NCBI RefSeq assembly: GCF_900312745.1 | Contig: NZ_OMPD01000006.1 | Span: 216,053 to 280,052, forward strand | Source of the DNA: Aquimarina sp. AU58 | Lineage (GTDB): Bacteria; Bacteroidota; Bacteroidia; Flavobacteriales; Flavobacteriaceae | Length of the DNA stretch: 64,000 nucleotides | Direction of reading: 5' to 3' | Part shown: positions 15,903 through 24,342 of the stretch, piece after piece | How positions within the stretch are numbered: position 1 is the first letter of the stretch | Layout of the letters: every line of letters starts with the position of its first letter | Made by a program: the position numbers and the translations under genes | Notes under the pieces: model-generated | Database searches by the model: none | The model's input: only the letters and a program-made list of their open reading frames with translations | Told to the model about the DNA's origin: nothing

Positions 15903-16684
15903 CCTTCTAGATTTTTTAGGAATAATCCTAATTGTAATTTTGCTTCCTGATATCCAAGATCATATATTTTATCCAAGCTACTACTGCTAAAAATACCGTG
16001 ATTAACCAATTTCTTAGGTTGAATTATAATATCGCATAGATTAAACTTAACTTCGGCATTTGGCATAGCTCTAAGGTAATAAGCGCGTTGCATAACGTTG
16101 TATGAATGCTTAAAATCAGAAATTTTTGGTTTCCTAATCGGAGATACATCTACACCAATAATCAGGTCACAATGTTTTTTGAGTGGTGATACCGGGAAAT
16201 TATCCAAAATTCCACCATCGGCATATAATTCATTATTAATGGTTACCGGAGTAAAAACACCGGGAAATGCAGCAGATGCCAATAAAGGTTTTATCAACTC
16301 TCCTGTGTTAAATACTTTTGTTGTTCCTTCTATAAGATTGGTTGCTGTAACAAATAGTTTTTTATGTAAGGATTCAAAGGAGTTTTCAGGGAAATACGTA
16401 AGCAGGTCGGTATAAAATTTTTCAGAATCTAAAAAACCAGCTTTTTTTCGAGAGAACCGATTTAATTTGAACAAAGGGGTTTGGGTAAAGAAATTTTTTA
16501 TTTCTTCTGGAGGATGACCACCAGCATATAGTGACCCTACGATAGCCCCTGCACTTGTACCGGAAACAAAATCGACAGTTATTCCGGCTTCCTCCAGGGC
16601 ATGTATAACTCCTATGTGAGCAACACCTTTAAACCCTCCACCAGAGAGTACTATCCCTATGTTTTTAAATGCTTTCATTTTCAT
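15899..16684 (-). CDS. Patatin-like phospholipase (RssA-type)
   Basis: Serine lipid acyl hydrolase of the bacterial patatin family. The oxyanion motif GIVLSGGGFKGVAHIGV, the nucleophile elbow SGTSAGAIVGSLYAGG (catalytic Ser) and the dyad aspartate in ADGGILDNFPV are all present and in order. At 261 aa it has the compact cytoplasmic form with no signal peptide. It overlaps crp by 4 bp and lies 8 bp after the cardiolipin synthase gene, which suggests joint membrane-lipid turnover under stress. A second in-frame ATG at 16678 is possible. Confidence 0.92.
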   Translation of the reverse strand: MKMKAFKNIGIVLSGGGFKGVAHIGVIHALEEAGITVDFVSGTSAGAIVGSLYAGGHPPEEIKNFFTQTPLFKLNRFSRKKAGFLDSEKFYTDLLTYFPENSFESLHKKLFVTATNLIEGTTKVFNTGELIKPLLASAAFPGVFTPVTINNELYADGGILDNFPVSPLKKHCDLIIGVDVSPIRKPKISDFKHSYNVMQRAYYLRAMPNAEVKFNLCDIIIQPKKLVNHGIFSSSSLDKIYDLGYQEAKLQLGLFLKNLEG

Positions 16685-16692
16685 TAATAAAT

Positions 16693-18114
16693 TTACAAAA
16701 CCGGACTAAAGATTTTGGCAAAACCTTCTTTTAATTTTTCACTCCAGGGACGTTGTATAAAGGTGCTAAAATCCAATTGCTTACTATTTTTAATATCTCT
16801 TAAAAAATCATCTCTTAATTCTATAGCAAAATTATCGTCGTAGATTACTGCATTTACCTCATAGTTTTGTTCAAAACTTCTAACATCCAAATTAGTTGTT
16901 CCTACAGATGATATGGTGTTATCGGCTACAATGGTTTTACTGTGTAAAAACCCTTCTGAGAATAGATGTATTTTTACTCCAGCCTGTAGTAGGTCTTCAA
17001 AATAAGAACGAATACACCATTTGACTATAACGTTATCCGATTTTTCTGAAAGTAGCACTCTTACATCAATTCCGCTCATTGAGGCTACTTTTAATGCATC
17101 CAGAATGGATTCTCCGGGGATAATATAGGGGTTTGTAATATAGATATAGTCTTTGGCTTCATTAATTATAGAAAAATACATCTGTTGGGTTGCCGAAAAA
17201 TCAGAATCCGGGCCACTATGTACGATTTGGGCTGTAGAACCTTCTGTCTTTTTATAGGTATGAAAATATGAAGTGTCCAGAACTTCATCATTAGCACTTA
17301 TCATATACCAATCCATTGCAAAAATGGCCTGAAGACTATGAACAACGGGCCCGTTGAGTTGTAAATGCATATCATGCCAAACCCCTAGGTTAGCATCACC
17401 TTTTACGTATTTATCAGATACGTTGATACCTCCTGTAAATGCAATCTTACCGTCTATTACTATGATCTTACGATGGTTTCTATAGTTTATCGATGATAAA
17501 AATTTACCAAATTTTATAGGCAAGAATTTATGGATTTCGACTCCTATGTTTTGTAGTTTTTTGATATACTTTTTACTCAAAGACATACTACCTATACCAT
17601 CGTATAATACACGTACTTTTACTCCGTTTTTTACTTTTTTCTGAAAAAGCTCGAAAAGATCAGATGTTAATTTACCTTCTTCAAAAATGTAATATTCTAA
17701 ATGGATAAAATGCTCTGCACTTTCTAAAGCGTCAAATATAGCTTGAAAAGTAGCTTCACCATTTTTAAGCAATTTCACGTTATTTCCTGTGCAGGGAGCA
17801 AAGTAAGAGTTTTTGGTAATTAGAGAAATGATTTTGTGGTGTTCTGCATATTCTTCTTCTGTTATTGAAGAATATTGATCCAATGCTTTTGCGATGTACG
17901 AAGTTACTTTTGGTGTATGTTTTAATCGGAATAATTTATTTTTTCTACGATTTCTACCAAGCATTAAGTACAAAAAGATGCCACCAACAGGAATCGTAAA
18001 AATAGTAAGAAGCCAGGCCAATGTTTTTGTAGGCCGCATTCCATTTAAAAGCAGTCGTATAACAATAAAAATTCCTAACAGGATATAAAGCGTAGTAGCA
18101 ATATATAATAACAT
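16693..18114 (-). CDS. cls: Cardiolipin synthase (phospholipase D family)
   Basis: Membrane cardiolipin synthase: two N-terminal transmembrane helices (LLYIATTLYILLGIFIVIRLL and TLAWLLTIFTIPVGGIFLYLML) followed by two PLD domains. HKD motifs are seen as HRKIIVIDGKIAFTGGIN and HSKTIVADNTISSVGTTN. Length is about 473 aa, normal for ClsA/Cls. I prefer the ATG at 18114, which gives MLLYIATT; the open frame reaches a TTG at 18141 that would overlap the Usp stop codon. It belongs to the operon Usp-cls-patatin-crp. Confidence 0.92.
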   Translation of the reverse strand: MLLYIATTLYILLGIFIVIRLLLNGMRPTKTLAWLLTIFTIPVGGIFLYLMLGRNRRKNKLFRLKHTPKVTSYIAKALDQYSSITEEEYAEHHKIISLITKNSYFAPCTGNNVKLLKNGEATFQAIFDALESAEHFIHLEYYIFEEGKLTSDLFELFQKKVKNGVKVRVLYDGIGSMSLSKKYIKKLQNIGVEIHKFLPIKFGKFLSSINYRNHRKIIVIDGKIAFTGGINVSDKYVKGDANLGVWHDMHLQLNGPVVHSLQAIFAMDWYMISANDEVLDTSYFHTYKKTEGSTAQIVHSGPDSDFSATQQMYFSIINEAKDYIYITNPYIIPGESILDALKVASMSGIDVRVLLSEKSDNVIVKWCIRSYFEDLLQAGVKIHLFSEGFLHSKTIVADNTISSVGTTNLDVRSFEQNYEVNAVIYDDNFAIELRDDFLRDIKNSKQLDFSTFIQRPWSEKLKEGFAKIFSPVL

Positions 18115-18137
18115 TTTATTGTATGAGTTTAAACATA

Positions 18138-18974
18138 TCAACTATGCATAATTAAGAGAGGTACTCGTGTTCCATAACTTATTTTAGACGTTTCTGACCC
18201 CTTAAAAAATCGATCTAAAAATGTTTCTCTTTTGATAAACATAGCCGTCATATCAACATCCATGATTTGCACAAAACTATTAATAGCTAAAGCAGTTGGG
18301 ACATTAATAATAGAGTGAAATGTATGATTTATTTCTTTAAAAAACTCTTTCATGTGTTTTTTGTCATCAAAATCGGCTACAGTTACAGTATCATCTTCTT
18401 TAATTTTAAGAACCCGTAAAGAAGATTTATGTTTTATGATAGTATCCATTAAAGGCTCGATACCTTCTGTATTAAAATGATCCCAGTAGTCTATAGCATA
18501 TAAAATGGTTTTTGGATCTTTAAATTTATGTCCTTGAGGAATGGCTATTATAGGGCAGTCTATTTTGCGAATAACATTAAGCGTATTACTACCAAAAACC
18601 ACCTCTGATGCTCCTGTAGCACCATTTGTTCCCATAATGATTATATCGATATTCTTAGATTTAACCACTTGTCGTATAGCATCTATAAAGACATCATAGT
18701 CGGTAATGGTATTAAATGTATAGTTTTGATTTGGATATTGGTCGGTTAGTTCTTTGACCATTTGACTAAGTTTCTTTTTAGTATCGCTAATTACCGACTG
18801 GTGGATTGTGGTATTAGCAGGAGCAGCCATAAGATCATCTGTAGTATAATGAGATGCTTTCTGTACATTAAAGAGATGAAAAGTGCAAAGTTCATTTTTA
18901 AAAAATTCTAAAGCATAATATATTGCATTTCTGGCATTGTCTGAAAAGTCGGTAGGAAGAAGGATATTTTTCAT
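18138..18974 (-). CDS. Universal stress protein (tandem UspA domains)
   Basis: 278-aa tandem Usp protein, paralogue of the gene at the window start. The first domain has MKNILLPTDFSDNARNAIYYAL and the nucleotide-binding loop IMGTNGATGASEVVFGSNT; the second (from ILYAIDYWDHF) is degenerate. Cytoplasmic. It is the first gene of the operon that continues with cls, patatin and crp. An inverted repeat GAGAACG/CGTTCTC (19022-19048) lies upstream, of unknown meaning. The pairing of Usp with a Crp/Fnr regulator fits a stress or oxygen-limitation response. Confidence 0.9.
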   Translation of the reverse strand: MKNILLPTDFSDNARNAIYYALEFFKNELCTFHLFNVQKASHYTTDDLMAAPANTTIHQSVISDTKKKLSQMVKELTDQYPNQNYTFNTITDYDVFIDAIRQVVKSKNIDIIIMGTNGATGASEVVFGSNTLNVIRKIDCPIIAIPQGHKFKDPKTILYAIDYWDHFNTEGIEPLMDTIIKHKSSLRVLKIKEDDTVTVADFDDKKHMKEFFKEINHTFHSIINVPTALAINSFVQIMDVDMTAMFIKRETFLDRFFKGSETSKISYGTRVPLLIMHS

Positions 18975-19210
18975 ACGTTTAAATTTTAGTAATTACTTGA
19001 TAATACATTAATTATAAAATTGAGAACGTATGTAACCACTCCGTTCTCACATTAAGAAATTTTAAACATCTTCTTTTGTGAAGAAATTTTTAATTTTCTT
19101 AATATTCGTTTCATGTGTAAAAGATTTATAGTTCTAAAAATAAACCAGATAGCATAAAATAACTATGATATCCGTCATGATGTTGGTCTATTGTTCTTAC
19201 TCAGAATAAG

Positions 19211-20257
19211 TTAACCGCCAATAGCAATCATGCTACGATTATTAGAATGTATATCTGATTGGTTAAATTTATCCAGTGTATCCATCCCATTGCGTACTTT
19301 AAATTTGGTTTGTACTGCCTTTTGGATGATAGGGATTATTGATTTTCCCGCTCTTAACGTGGTCAAAAGATCTGATTCTTTTGAAGAGAATAAACAGTTT
19401 TTTATCTGCCCGTTTGCAGTTAGACGTATTCTATTGCAACCATCACAAAATGGATTGGTCACAGAGCTTATGATAGCAAAAGTGCCTTGATATCCTTTTA
19501 TTTGATAACTTTTTGTAGTGTCATTAGGGGCATCTTGGAGTTTTACAATATCATTCTTTTCAAAATTAGAATGTACTTTAGAAAGAATCTCTTGTAAAGA
19601 AACCAGTCTCTTCATATTCCATTGATTTCCATCAAAAGGCATAAACTCGATAAATCGAACATGTACAGGTAGGTTTTTACTTAAATTAATAAAGTCAATA
19701 ACTTCATCATCATTAAAACCTTTCATCAAAACACAATTCACTTTTACCACAAAACCTTCTTTAACTAATAAAATGATATTCTGATATACTTTTTCGAAAT
19801 ATGATCTACGGGTAATTTCTTTATTTTTTTGAGTATCGAGAGAATCCAGGCTAACATTAAGAGTTTTAATACCACATTTTTTGAAGTGATCTATAAATTT
19901 ATCCACGATCACGCCATTGGTAGTTAATGTTAATTGAACAGGAAGTGAGGAGAGTTTTTCCATAATAAGAGCAGCATCTTTACGTATCAAAGGTTCTCCT
20001 CCTGTTAACCGAATTTTGGTAACACCCATACTTACAAATTCTTTGGCAATGGTATAAATTTCCTCATAGGTCATGAGATGATCTTTGGGGGATAATTGAA
20101 TACCATCTGCTGGCATGCAATAGGTACATCGAAGATTACATCGCTCGGTGAGCGAAATACGCAGGTAATTGTGCTTTCTGCCAAAAGGATCAGTAAGAAT
20201 AGCTTCTGATCTCACCGGTTTTTGAAACCTTTGAGGTCTGGTGTTAGTTTTAGTCAT
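19211..20257 (-). CDS. moaA: GTP 3',8-cyclase MoaA
   Basis: Radical SAM enzyme that converts GTP to 3',8-cyclo-GTP, the first step of molybdenum cofactor synthesis. The N-terminal cluster motif is TERCNLRCTYCMPADG (C40, C44, C47); the second [4Fe-4S] site is in NPFCDGCNRIRLTANGQIKNC; the protein ends with the essential double glycine (IAIGG). 348 aa, standard. It is the last gene of the moa operon and overlaps moaCB by 8 bp. Confidence 0.97.
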   Translation of the reverse strand: MTKTNTRPQRFQKPVRSEAILTDPFGRKHNYLRISLTERCNLRCTYCMPADGIQLSPKDHLMTYEEIYTIAKEFVSMGVTKIRLTGGEPLIRKDAALIMEKLSSLPVQLTLTTNGVIVDKFIDHFKKCGIKTLNVSLDSLDTQKNKEITRRSYFEKVYQNIILLVKEGFVVKVNCVLMKGFNDDEVIDFINLSKNLPVHVRFIEFMPFDGNQWNMKRLVSLQEILSKVHSNFEKNDIVKLQDAPNDTTKSYQIKGYQGTFAIISSVTNPFCDGCNRIRLTANGQIKNCLFSSKESDLLTTLRAGKSIIPIIQKAVQTKFKVRNGMDTLDKFNQSDIHSNNRSMIAIGG

Positions 20258-21161
20258 GTCTCGCTCCTTTTAAAATTCTAAACACATGTAATACTTCAGG
20301 AAAAATAGCATCCATAGACTCTTTTGCTCCATTAGTAGAGCCGGGTAATGCTAATACCAGAGTGTTTTTAATCGTTCCTGCTACACTTCTGGATAACATA
20401 GAGTAGGGCATACGATCTTGCCCATATTTACGTACAGCCTCTTCGATACCGGGAATAGTTCGGTCTAAAAGCGGTCGTAAAGCATCCGGAGTAACATCTC
20501 GTTTAGAGAGACCGGTACCCCCGGTATAAATAATAAGATCTGCTCCTTGTTGTTGATATTGTTTTGCATTTTCCTGTATGATTTCGGCCTCATCGGGAAT
20601 GATTACATAATCTAAAATATCAACTTCACATTGTTCTAGTTTTGCGATGATAGCTTTACCAGCTTTGTCCTCTTTCTTTCCTTCAGAAATAGTATCAGAA
20701 CAAACAATAACAGCAGCCTTAAGATCTCTTCTAAATTTATCTTTATAATCAGATTTTCCTCCTTTTTTATTGAGTAATTTGATATGATGAATCTCGACAC
20801 CTTTATCAATAGGTTTTAGCATATCATACATATTTAGAGCTACAATACTTGCTCCATGCATAGCTTCTACCTCTACACCGGTTTTATAAATCGTTTTTAT
20901 AGTAACCAAAACTGTGATTTCTAATCCTTCAATGGTATACTCAATTCCAGTATATTCAATTGGTAATGGATGACAATCTGGAAGTAAATCCGGAGTTTTT
21001 TTTACACCAAGTAATCCAGCTGCCTTACTCATTGCAAATACGTCTCCCTTTGGAACAGTACCTTGTTCTATTGCCTCTATAGTTTCGGGTTTACTAACCT
21101 TTACAATTGCTTGAGCTGTTGCAATTCTTAATGTAGATGTTTTATGAGTGATGTCTACCAT
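20250..21161 (-). CDS. moaCB: MoaC-MoaB fusion (cPMP synthase and molybdopterin adenylyltransferase)
   Basis: Fusion typical of Bacteroidota. Residues 1-150 are MoaC (cyclic pyranopterin monophosphate synthase): GDVFAMSKAAGLLGVKKT, DCHPLPI and YDMLKPIDKGVEIHHIKLL with KKGGKSDYK. Residues about 160-303 are MoaB/MogA, which adenylates molybdopterin: AVIVCSDTISEGKKEDKAGK, IYTGGTGLSKRDVTPDAL and ALPGSTNGAKESMD. It therefore supplies two separate steps of the pathway. It lies 50 bp after moaE and overlaps moaA. Confidence 0.96.
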   Translation of the reverse strand: MVDITHKTSTLRIATAQAIVKVSKPETIEAIEQGTVPKGDVFAMSKAAGLLGVKKTPDLLPDCHPLPIEYTGIEYTIEGLEITVLVTIKTIYKTGVEVEAMHGASIVALNMYDMLKPIDKGVEIHHIKLLNKKGGKSDYKDKFRRDLKAAVIVCSDTISEGKKEDKAGKAIIAKLEQCEVDILDYVIIPDEAEIIQENAKQYQQQGADLIIYTGGTGLSKRDVTPDALRPLLDRTIPGIEEAVRKYGQDRMPYSMLSRSVAGTIKNTLVLALPGSTNGAKESMDAIFPEVLHVFRILKGARHD

Positions 21162-21211
21162 ATTTTGTCACTTGTCTTTTTTGAGATTTGAATTTTTATC
21201 TTTTTGAAGTT

Positions 21212-21655
21212 TTAACTATTCTGTTTCCATTGATGTGTTTGATCTTCAAAAATTTCTTTTCCAAAAACGGGAACATCTGCTTTAATAGCTTCAACCACAT
21301 ATTCCAGAGCTTTAAAAACTACTTTTCTTCTCGGGGAAGACACAAACACAAAAAGACAAATCTCTCCGGCATTTACTGTCCCTAAGCTATGGTAAATATG
21401 CATACAAGTAAGGTCAAATTTTTCGAAAGTGGCCTCTCGTATTTCATGAAACTTTTGATTTGCCATTTCTTCATAAGCAGTATAGTCAATAGCCGTAACG
21501 ATCTTACCATCAATTTCATCTGCACGAACCTGCCCCAGAAATATGTTATGGGCTCCTATACTGGTTTTAGTTTGATGTTTTGCAATAGATGTTCCTATAA
21601 ATTCTGACGAAATAGGACCTTGTACAAATACATTTTTTGGTTTCTTTTTTTCCAT
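21212..21655 (-). CDS. moaE: Molybdopterin synthase catalytic subunit MoaE
   Basis: Large subunit of molybdopterin synthase, which with thiocarboxylated MoaD puts the dithiolene sulfurs into cPMP. Motifs: GAHNIFLGQVRADEIDGK, AIDYTAYEEMA, HSLGTVNAGEICLFVFVSSPRRK and the catalytic lysine region PVFGKEIFED. 147 aa, standard. It follows moeB after 50 bp of sequence that holds a palindromic repeat. Confidence 0.96.
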   Translation of the reverse strand: MEKKKPKNVFVQGPISSEFIGTSIAKHQTKTSIGAHNIFLGQVRADEIDGKIVTAIDYTAYEEMANQKFHEIREATFEKFDLTCMHIYHSLGTVNAGEICLFVFVSSPRRKVVFKALEYVVEAIKADVPVFGKEIFEDQTHQWKQNS

Positions 21656-21691
21656 AGTTATTTTTTAGATCTTTTTAATCCAAATGTCTTT

Positions 21692-21724
21692 AGACCTCAC
21701 AGGTCTTAGAGACCTGTGAGGTCT
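21692..21724. repeat. 33-nt palindromic repeat, copy R1
   Basis: Perfect inverted repeat with 14-nt arms AGACCTCACAGGTC / GACCTGTGAGGTCT and loop TTAGA. Further copies are at 25774, 30328 and 31263, with a diverged one at 32075. This copy overlaps the 3' end of moeB and supplies its last residues (DLTGL) and stop codon. Confidence 0.85.
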
Positions 21725-22803
21725 GGTATGATTTCATGTAAAGCAATAGCCCCTCCTTTTATATGAGATATGTTTTCGAATCCATTCTGAAGTAAGATGT
21801 CTAAAGCTCTTTTACTTCGAATACCAGATTGACAAAAAACTATCGTTTCTTTTTCTTTAGAAATAGTATCTAATTTTTGTTTAAGACTATCTAATGGGAT
21901 ATAAATAGGGTTTAAATATTCAATTTTTGGTTGCTCATGAGTCTCACGAACATCTATAAATTGGGCATTTTTTACTAAAAAAGCTTCTTGGGCAGTGATT
22001 TCTGAAATTTGCTTCACACCACAAAAAAGGTCGTAGTCTGTAGTTTCAAAACGATTTGCAGAATCAAGGATTTTGGATACTTCTGCTGTAACTCGATTAA
22101 TAGTAAAAGATGAGAATTGTGTAGTTAAGCAATTGTACATTAACAGTTTTCCGTTAAGTACATCACCCAGGTCTAAAATAATTTTAAGAACCTCGTTGGC
22201 TTGCATACTACCAATAATACCTGGTAATACTCCCAGAACTCCTATCTCTGAGCAAGAAGGAACACTTCCTGCTTTTGGAGGTTCGGGGAATAAGCATCGA
22301 TAAGAAGGACCATTTTGATAATTAAATACAGATACTTGCCCTTCATACTTAAAAATAGCTCCGTATACCAGCGGTTTATCGGTGATAATACAAGCATCAT
22401 TAACCAGGTATCGGGTGGAGAAATTATCAGTCCCATCAACAATAATATCATATTCAGAAAAAAGAGATATGGCATTTTTTGGAGTTAGTTTTTCTGTATA
22501 TGTATTAATAGTTACTGTAGGATTAAGATCTGTAAGGCGCTGTTTTGCTGCTACGGCCTTATTTGTTCCCAAAGAATCGGTGCCATATAAAATCTGGCGA
22601 TGTAAGTTAGAGATATCTACGGTATCAAAATCAACAATACCAATTGTGCCTACTCCTGCCGCTGTAAGATATTGTAATACGGGACACCCCAGTCCACCCG
22701 CACCGATAACTAATACTTTAGCAGTATCTAGTTTTTCCTGACCAGCAGTACCGATCTCGGGTAAGATGATTTGTCTATGATATCTGGGATTAAACGAATT
22801 CAT
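21706..22803 (-). CDS. moeB: MoeB/ThiF-family adenylyltransferase with C-terminal rhodanese domain
   Basis: E1-like enzyme that adenylates the C-terminal glycine of MoaD. Residues 1-245 are the ThiF fold: VLVIGAGGLGCPVLQYLTAAG (nucleotide loop), DISNLHRQILYG, and DGTDNFSTRYLVNDAC. Residues about 262-365 are a rhodanese domain with catalytic loop VFCQSGIRSKRA, which could supply the sulfur. Odd point: the zinc ligands of MoeB are largely missing (GPSYRC in place of CYRC, and no second CxxC; only a single Cys in DLFCGV). The last residues come from the palindromic repeat R1. It sits between moaD and moaE in the Moco operon. Confidence 0.92.
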   Translation of the reverse strand: MNSFNPRYHRQIILPEIGTAGQEKLDTAKVLVIGAGGLGCPVLQYLTAAGVGTIGIVDFDTVDISNLHRQILYGTDSLGTNKAVAAKQRLTDLNPTVTINTYTEKLTPKNAISLFSEYDIIVDGTDNFSTRYLVNDACIITDKPLVYGAIFKYEGQVSVFNYQNGPSYRCLFPEPPKAGSVPSCSEIGVLGVLPGIIGSMQANEVLKIILDLGDVLNGKLLMYNCLTTQFSSFTINRVTAEVSKILDSANRFETTDYDLFCGVKQISEITAQEAFLVKNAQFIDVRETHEQPKIEYLNPIYIPLDSLKQKLDTISKEKETIVFCQSGIRSKRALDILLQNGFENISHIKGGAIALHEIIPDLTGL

Positions 22804-22826
22804 GATCTATATTTTGAATAATTAAA

Positions 22827-23063
22827 TTATCCACCAGCGAATGGCGGCAACAAAGCTACTTCTACTTCTGAGTTAATAATATGACTTTGGTCAACTAATT
22901 GTTGGTCGATAGCCACTTTAAAATCAGTATTATTTAATTTTGGGTATTGATTTTTTAGCTTTTTTACTAATTGAGAAACCGAACAAACCTCGGTTTGTAA
23001 GTATTCTTCATTAGTTGTTGTGGCCTCGGCCAGCATACCAAAATATTTAATAGTCAATTGCAT
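22827..23063 (-). CDS. moaD: Molybdopterin synthase sulfur carrier subunit MoaD
   Basis: 78-aa ubiquitin-fold sulfur carrier: starts MQLTIKYFGMLAEATT and ends LLPPFAGG, whose terminal diglycine becomes a thiocarboxylate. Substrate of the MoeB protein encoded 23 bp downstream and partner of MoaE. It overlaps mobA by 17 bp, so the two are translationally coupled. Confidence 0.96.
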   Translation of the reverse strand: MQLTIKYFGMLAEATTTNEEYLQTEVCSVSQLVKKLKNQYPKLNNTDFKVAIDQQLVDQSHIINSEVEVALLPPFAGG

Positions 23064-23631
23064 TTGTAATTGTTTTTAAATCCTCAACGGTATTCATATT
23101 GGTTACCAAAAGACGCTCTTTTTCAAGTACGGTAATGGTTTTTGTTTTTACTGCTGAAACGAGTTTACGTAAACGTCGCTCTCCATTCGTTAGTAATTTC
23201 TGGCAATGATCTGTACATCGTTTTTTATATAATGCGATTAGTGGAATACTCTTTCCATCAGCTTCAAATTGAACAATATCATAATCTTCTTTTTCATAGG
23301 ATAGTAGCTTTTTTAAGAATTCGGTTGTTACTAAAGGAACATCACAGCTAATAACCAAATTATGTTCTGTTTTACTATGCATTAATCCAGAGTGTAGCCC
23401 TGCTAACGGCCCAGATTCGACTATAATATCTTCAACTCTTTTGACTCCAAAACCATCATAATCAGAATTACTACTAACGATAAGTATAGTATTAACCAAT
23501 GGACGCAATGCATCAATACTATGTTGAATAAAAGGTTTACCGTCGAGTAGAATTAATCCTTTTTCTCTCCCCATTCGAGAACTCTTTCCTCCGGCAAGGA
23601 TAATTCCTGTTATATTTTTGGGACCAGTCAT
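23047..23631 (-). CDS. mobA: Molybdenum cofactor guanylyltransferase MobA
   Basis: Nucleotidyltransferase that links GMP to molybdopterin to form the bis-MGD type cofactor. N-terminal motif GIILAGGKSSRMGREKGLI binds GTP; PLAGLHSGL and SCDVPLVT carry the metal aspartate. 194 aa, standard. Its presence implies DMSO-reductase-family molybdoenzymes elsewhere in the genome; none is encoded here. Confidence 0.94.
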   Translation of the reverse strand: MTGPKNITGIILAGGKSSRMGREKGLILLDGKPFIQHSIDALRPLVNTILIVSSNSDYDGFGVKRVEDIIVESGPLAGLHSGLMHSKTEHNLVISCDVPLVTTEFLKKLLSYEKEDYDIVQFEADGKSIPLIALYKKRCTDHCQKLLTNGERRLRKLVSAVKTKTITVLEKERLLVTNMNTVEDLKTITNAIDY

Positions 23632-23647
23632 ATAAATGTTAAAATGG

Positions 23648-23983
23648 TTATAGTGAGATTTGTTTTAGCTCTTTATCCAGAAATTCCCAGCATTTTTGAT
23701 TAATGTGATCAAATGTTTCAATGACTTTCTTACCATACGGAGTAAGATTTGCACCGCCACCGCCTTTACCACCAGTAGAAGTAATCACCAAAGGTTCTTT
23801 GGTAGATTTGTTCATGCTGTCTAATAAGTTCCAGGCTTTTTTATATGACATTTCTAACGCACTGGCAGCCTTGCTTAATGAACCTGTTTGTGCGATCGCT
23901 TTTAATAACTTTACTCTTCCTTCACCCAGAAAGACACCATGCTCAGATTCTATCCAAATTCTACTTTTTATTACATAATCCAT
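23648..23983 (-). CDS. ModE N-terminal-type winged-helix regulator
   Basis: 111-aa protein equal to the DNA-binding half of ModE: residues 15-80 form the LysR-like winged helix (GRVKLLKAIAQTGSLSKAAS, MSYKKAWNLLDSMN), followed by the wing-tip glycine run GGKGGGGANLTPYG. The C-terminal molybdate-binding (TOBE/MOP) domains of full ModE are absent, so it cannot sense molybdate that way. It is the first gene of the moa operon, 16 bp before mobA, and may autoregulate through the inverted repeat at 23989-24004. Confidence 0.9.
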   Translation of the reverse strand: MDYVIKSRIWIESEHGVFLGEGRVKLLKAIAQTGSLSKAASALEMSYKKAWNLLDSMNKSTKEPLVITSTGGKGGGGANLTPYGKKVIETFDHINQKCWEFLDKELKQISL

Positions 23984-23988
23984 ATCAT

Positions 23989-24013
23989 AAAACCGTTAGG
24001 TTTTCAAAGATAC
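23989..24013 (-). promoter_or_regulatory. Promoter of the moa operon with candidate operator
   Basis: On the minus strand TATCTTTG (complement of 24006-24013) is a perfect TAnnTTTG. An inverted repeat AAAACC-GTTA-GGTTTT (23989-24004) lies between it and the ATG at 23983, around the expected transcription start. That position suits a repressor; the ModE-like gene product is the natural candidate. Confidence 0.45.
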
Positions 24014-24110
24014 AACGATTTTTTTAGAGATGTTTTTCTTTTAGAAGATTTTAATACATAATCTGAATGAGGTTGTCTGAAAAGGTGAATTTCAACGTCA
24101 AACGAAGCCC

Positions 24111-24280
24111 TTTGATAAACTCAGGACAGGCTATCAAAGTTTTTATGCTATTAAACGATTAGCATTCGACACGCTACCATTGACTTATTTTTTAATAATC
24201 TACTTTTTAAGCACATTGTCACCCTGAGCCTGTCGAAGGGAATTTTAACTATAAATTTGCTTCGACAGGCTCAGCATGAC
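24111..24280. repeat. Dispersed intergenic repeats (CTTCGACAGGCTCAG type)
   Basis: 24218-24238 (GTCACCCTGAGCCTGTCGAAG) and 24260-24280 form an inverted pair of 21-nt arms with two mismatches. A third copy, identical to the complement of the first arm, is at 29899-29919. 24111-24138 holds a shorter inverted repeat TTTGATA/TATCAAA around ACTCAGGACAGG. The gap 23984-24342 has no gene. Confidence 0.7.
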
Positions 24281-24342
24281 ACCCAGGTAAAATCCGTTAA
24301 TTTACCTAATGAGTAACTTTTTTGTTGATGTTTTCTATTGTT

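Noticed and set aside
19022..19048. GAGAACG/CGTTCTC inverted repeat as moaA terminator or Usp operator
   Set aside because: The loop is long, no T run follows and no second copy was found, so no role can be supported.
24218..24280. Inverted repeat as terminator of the moeA transcript
   Set aside because: It has no T run and its arm recurs at 29899 as a lone unit, so it is better explained as a dispersed repeat.
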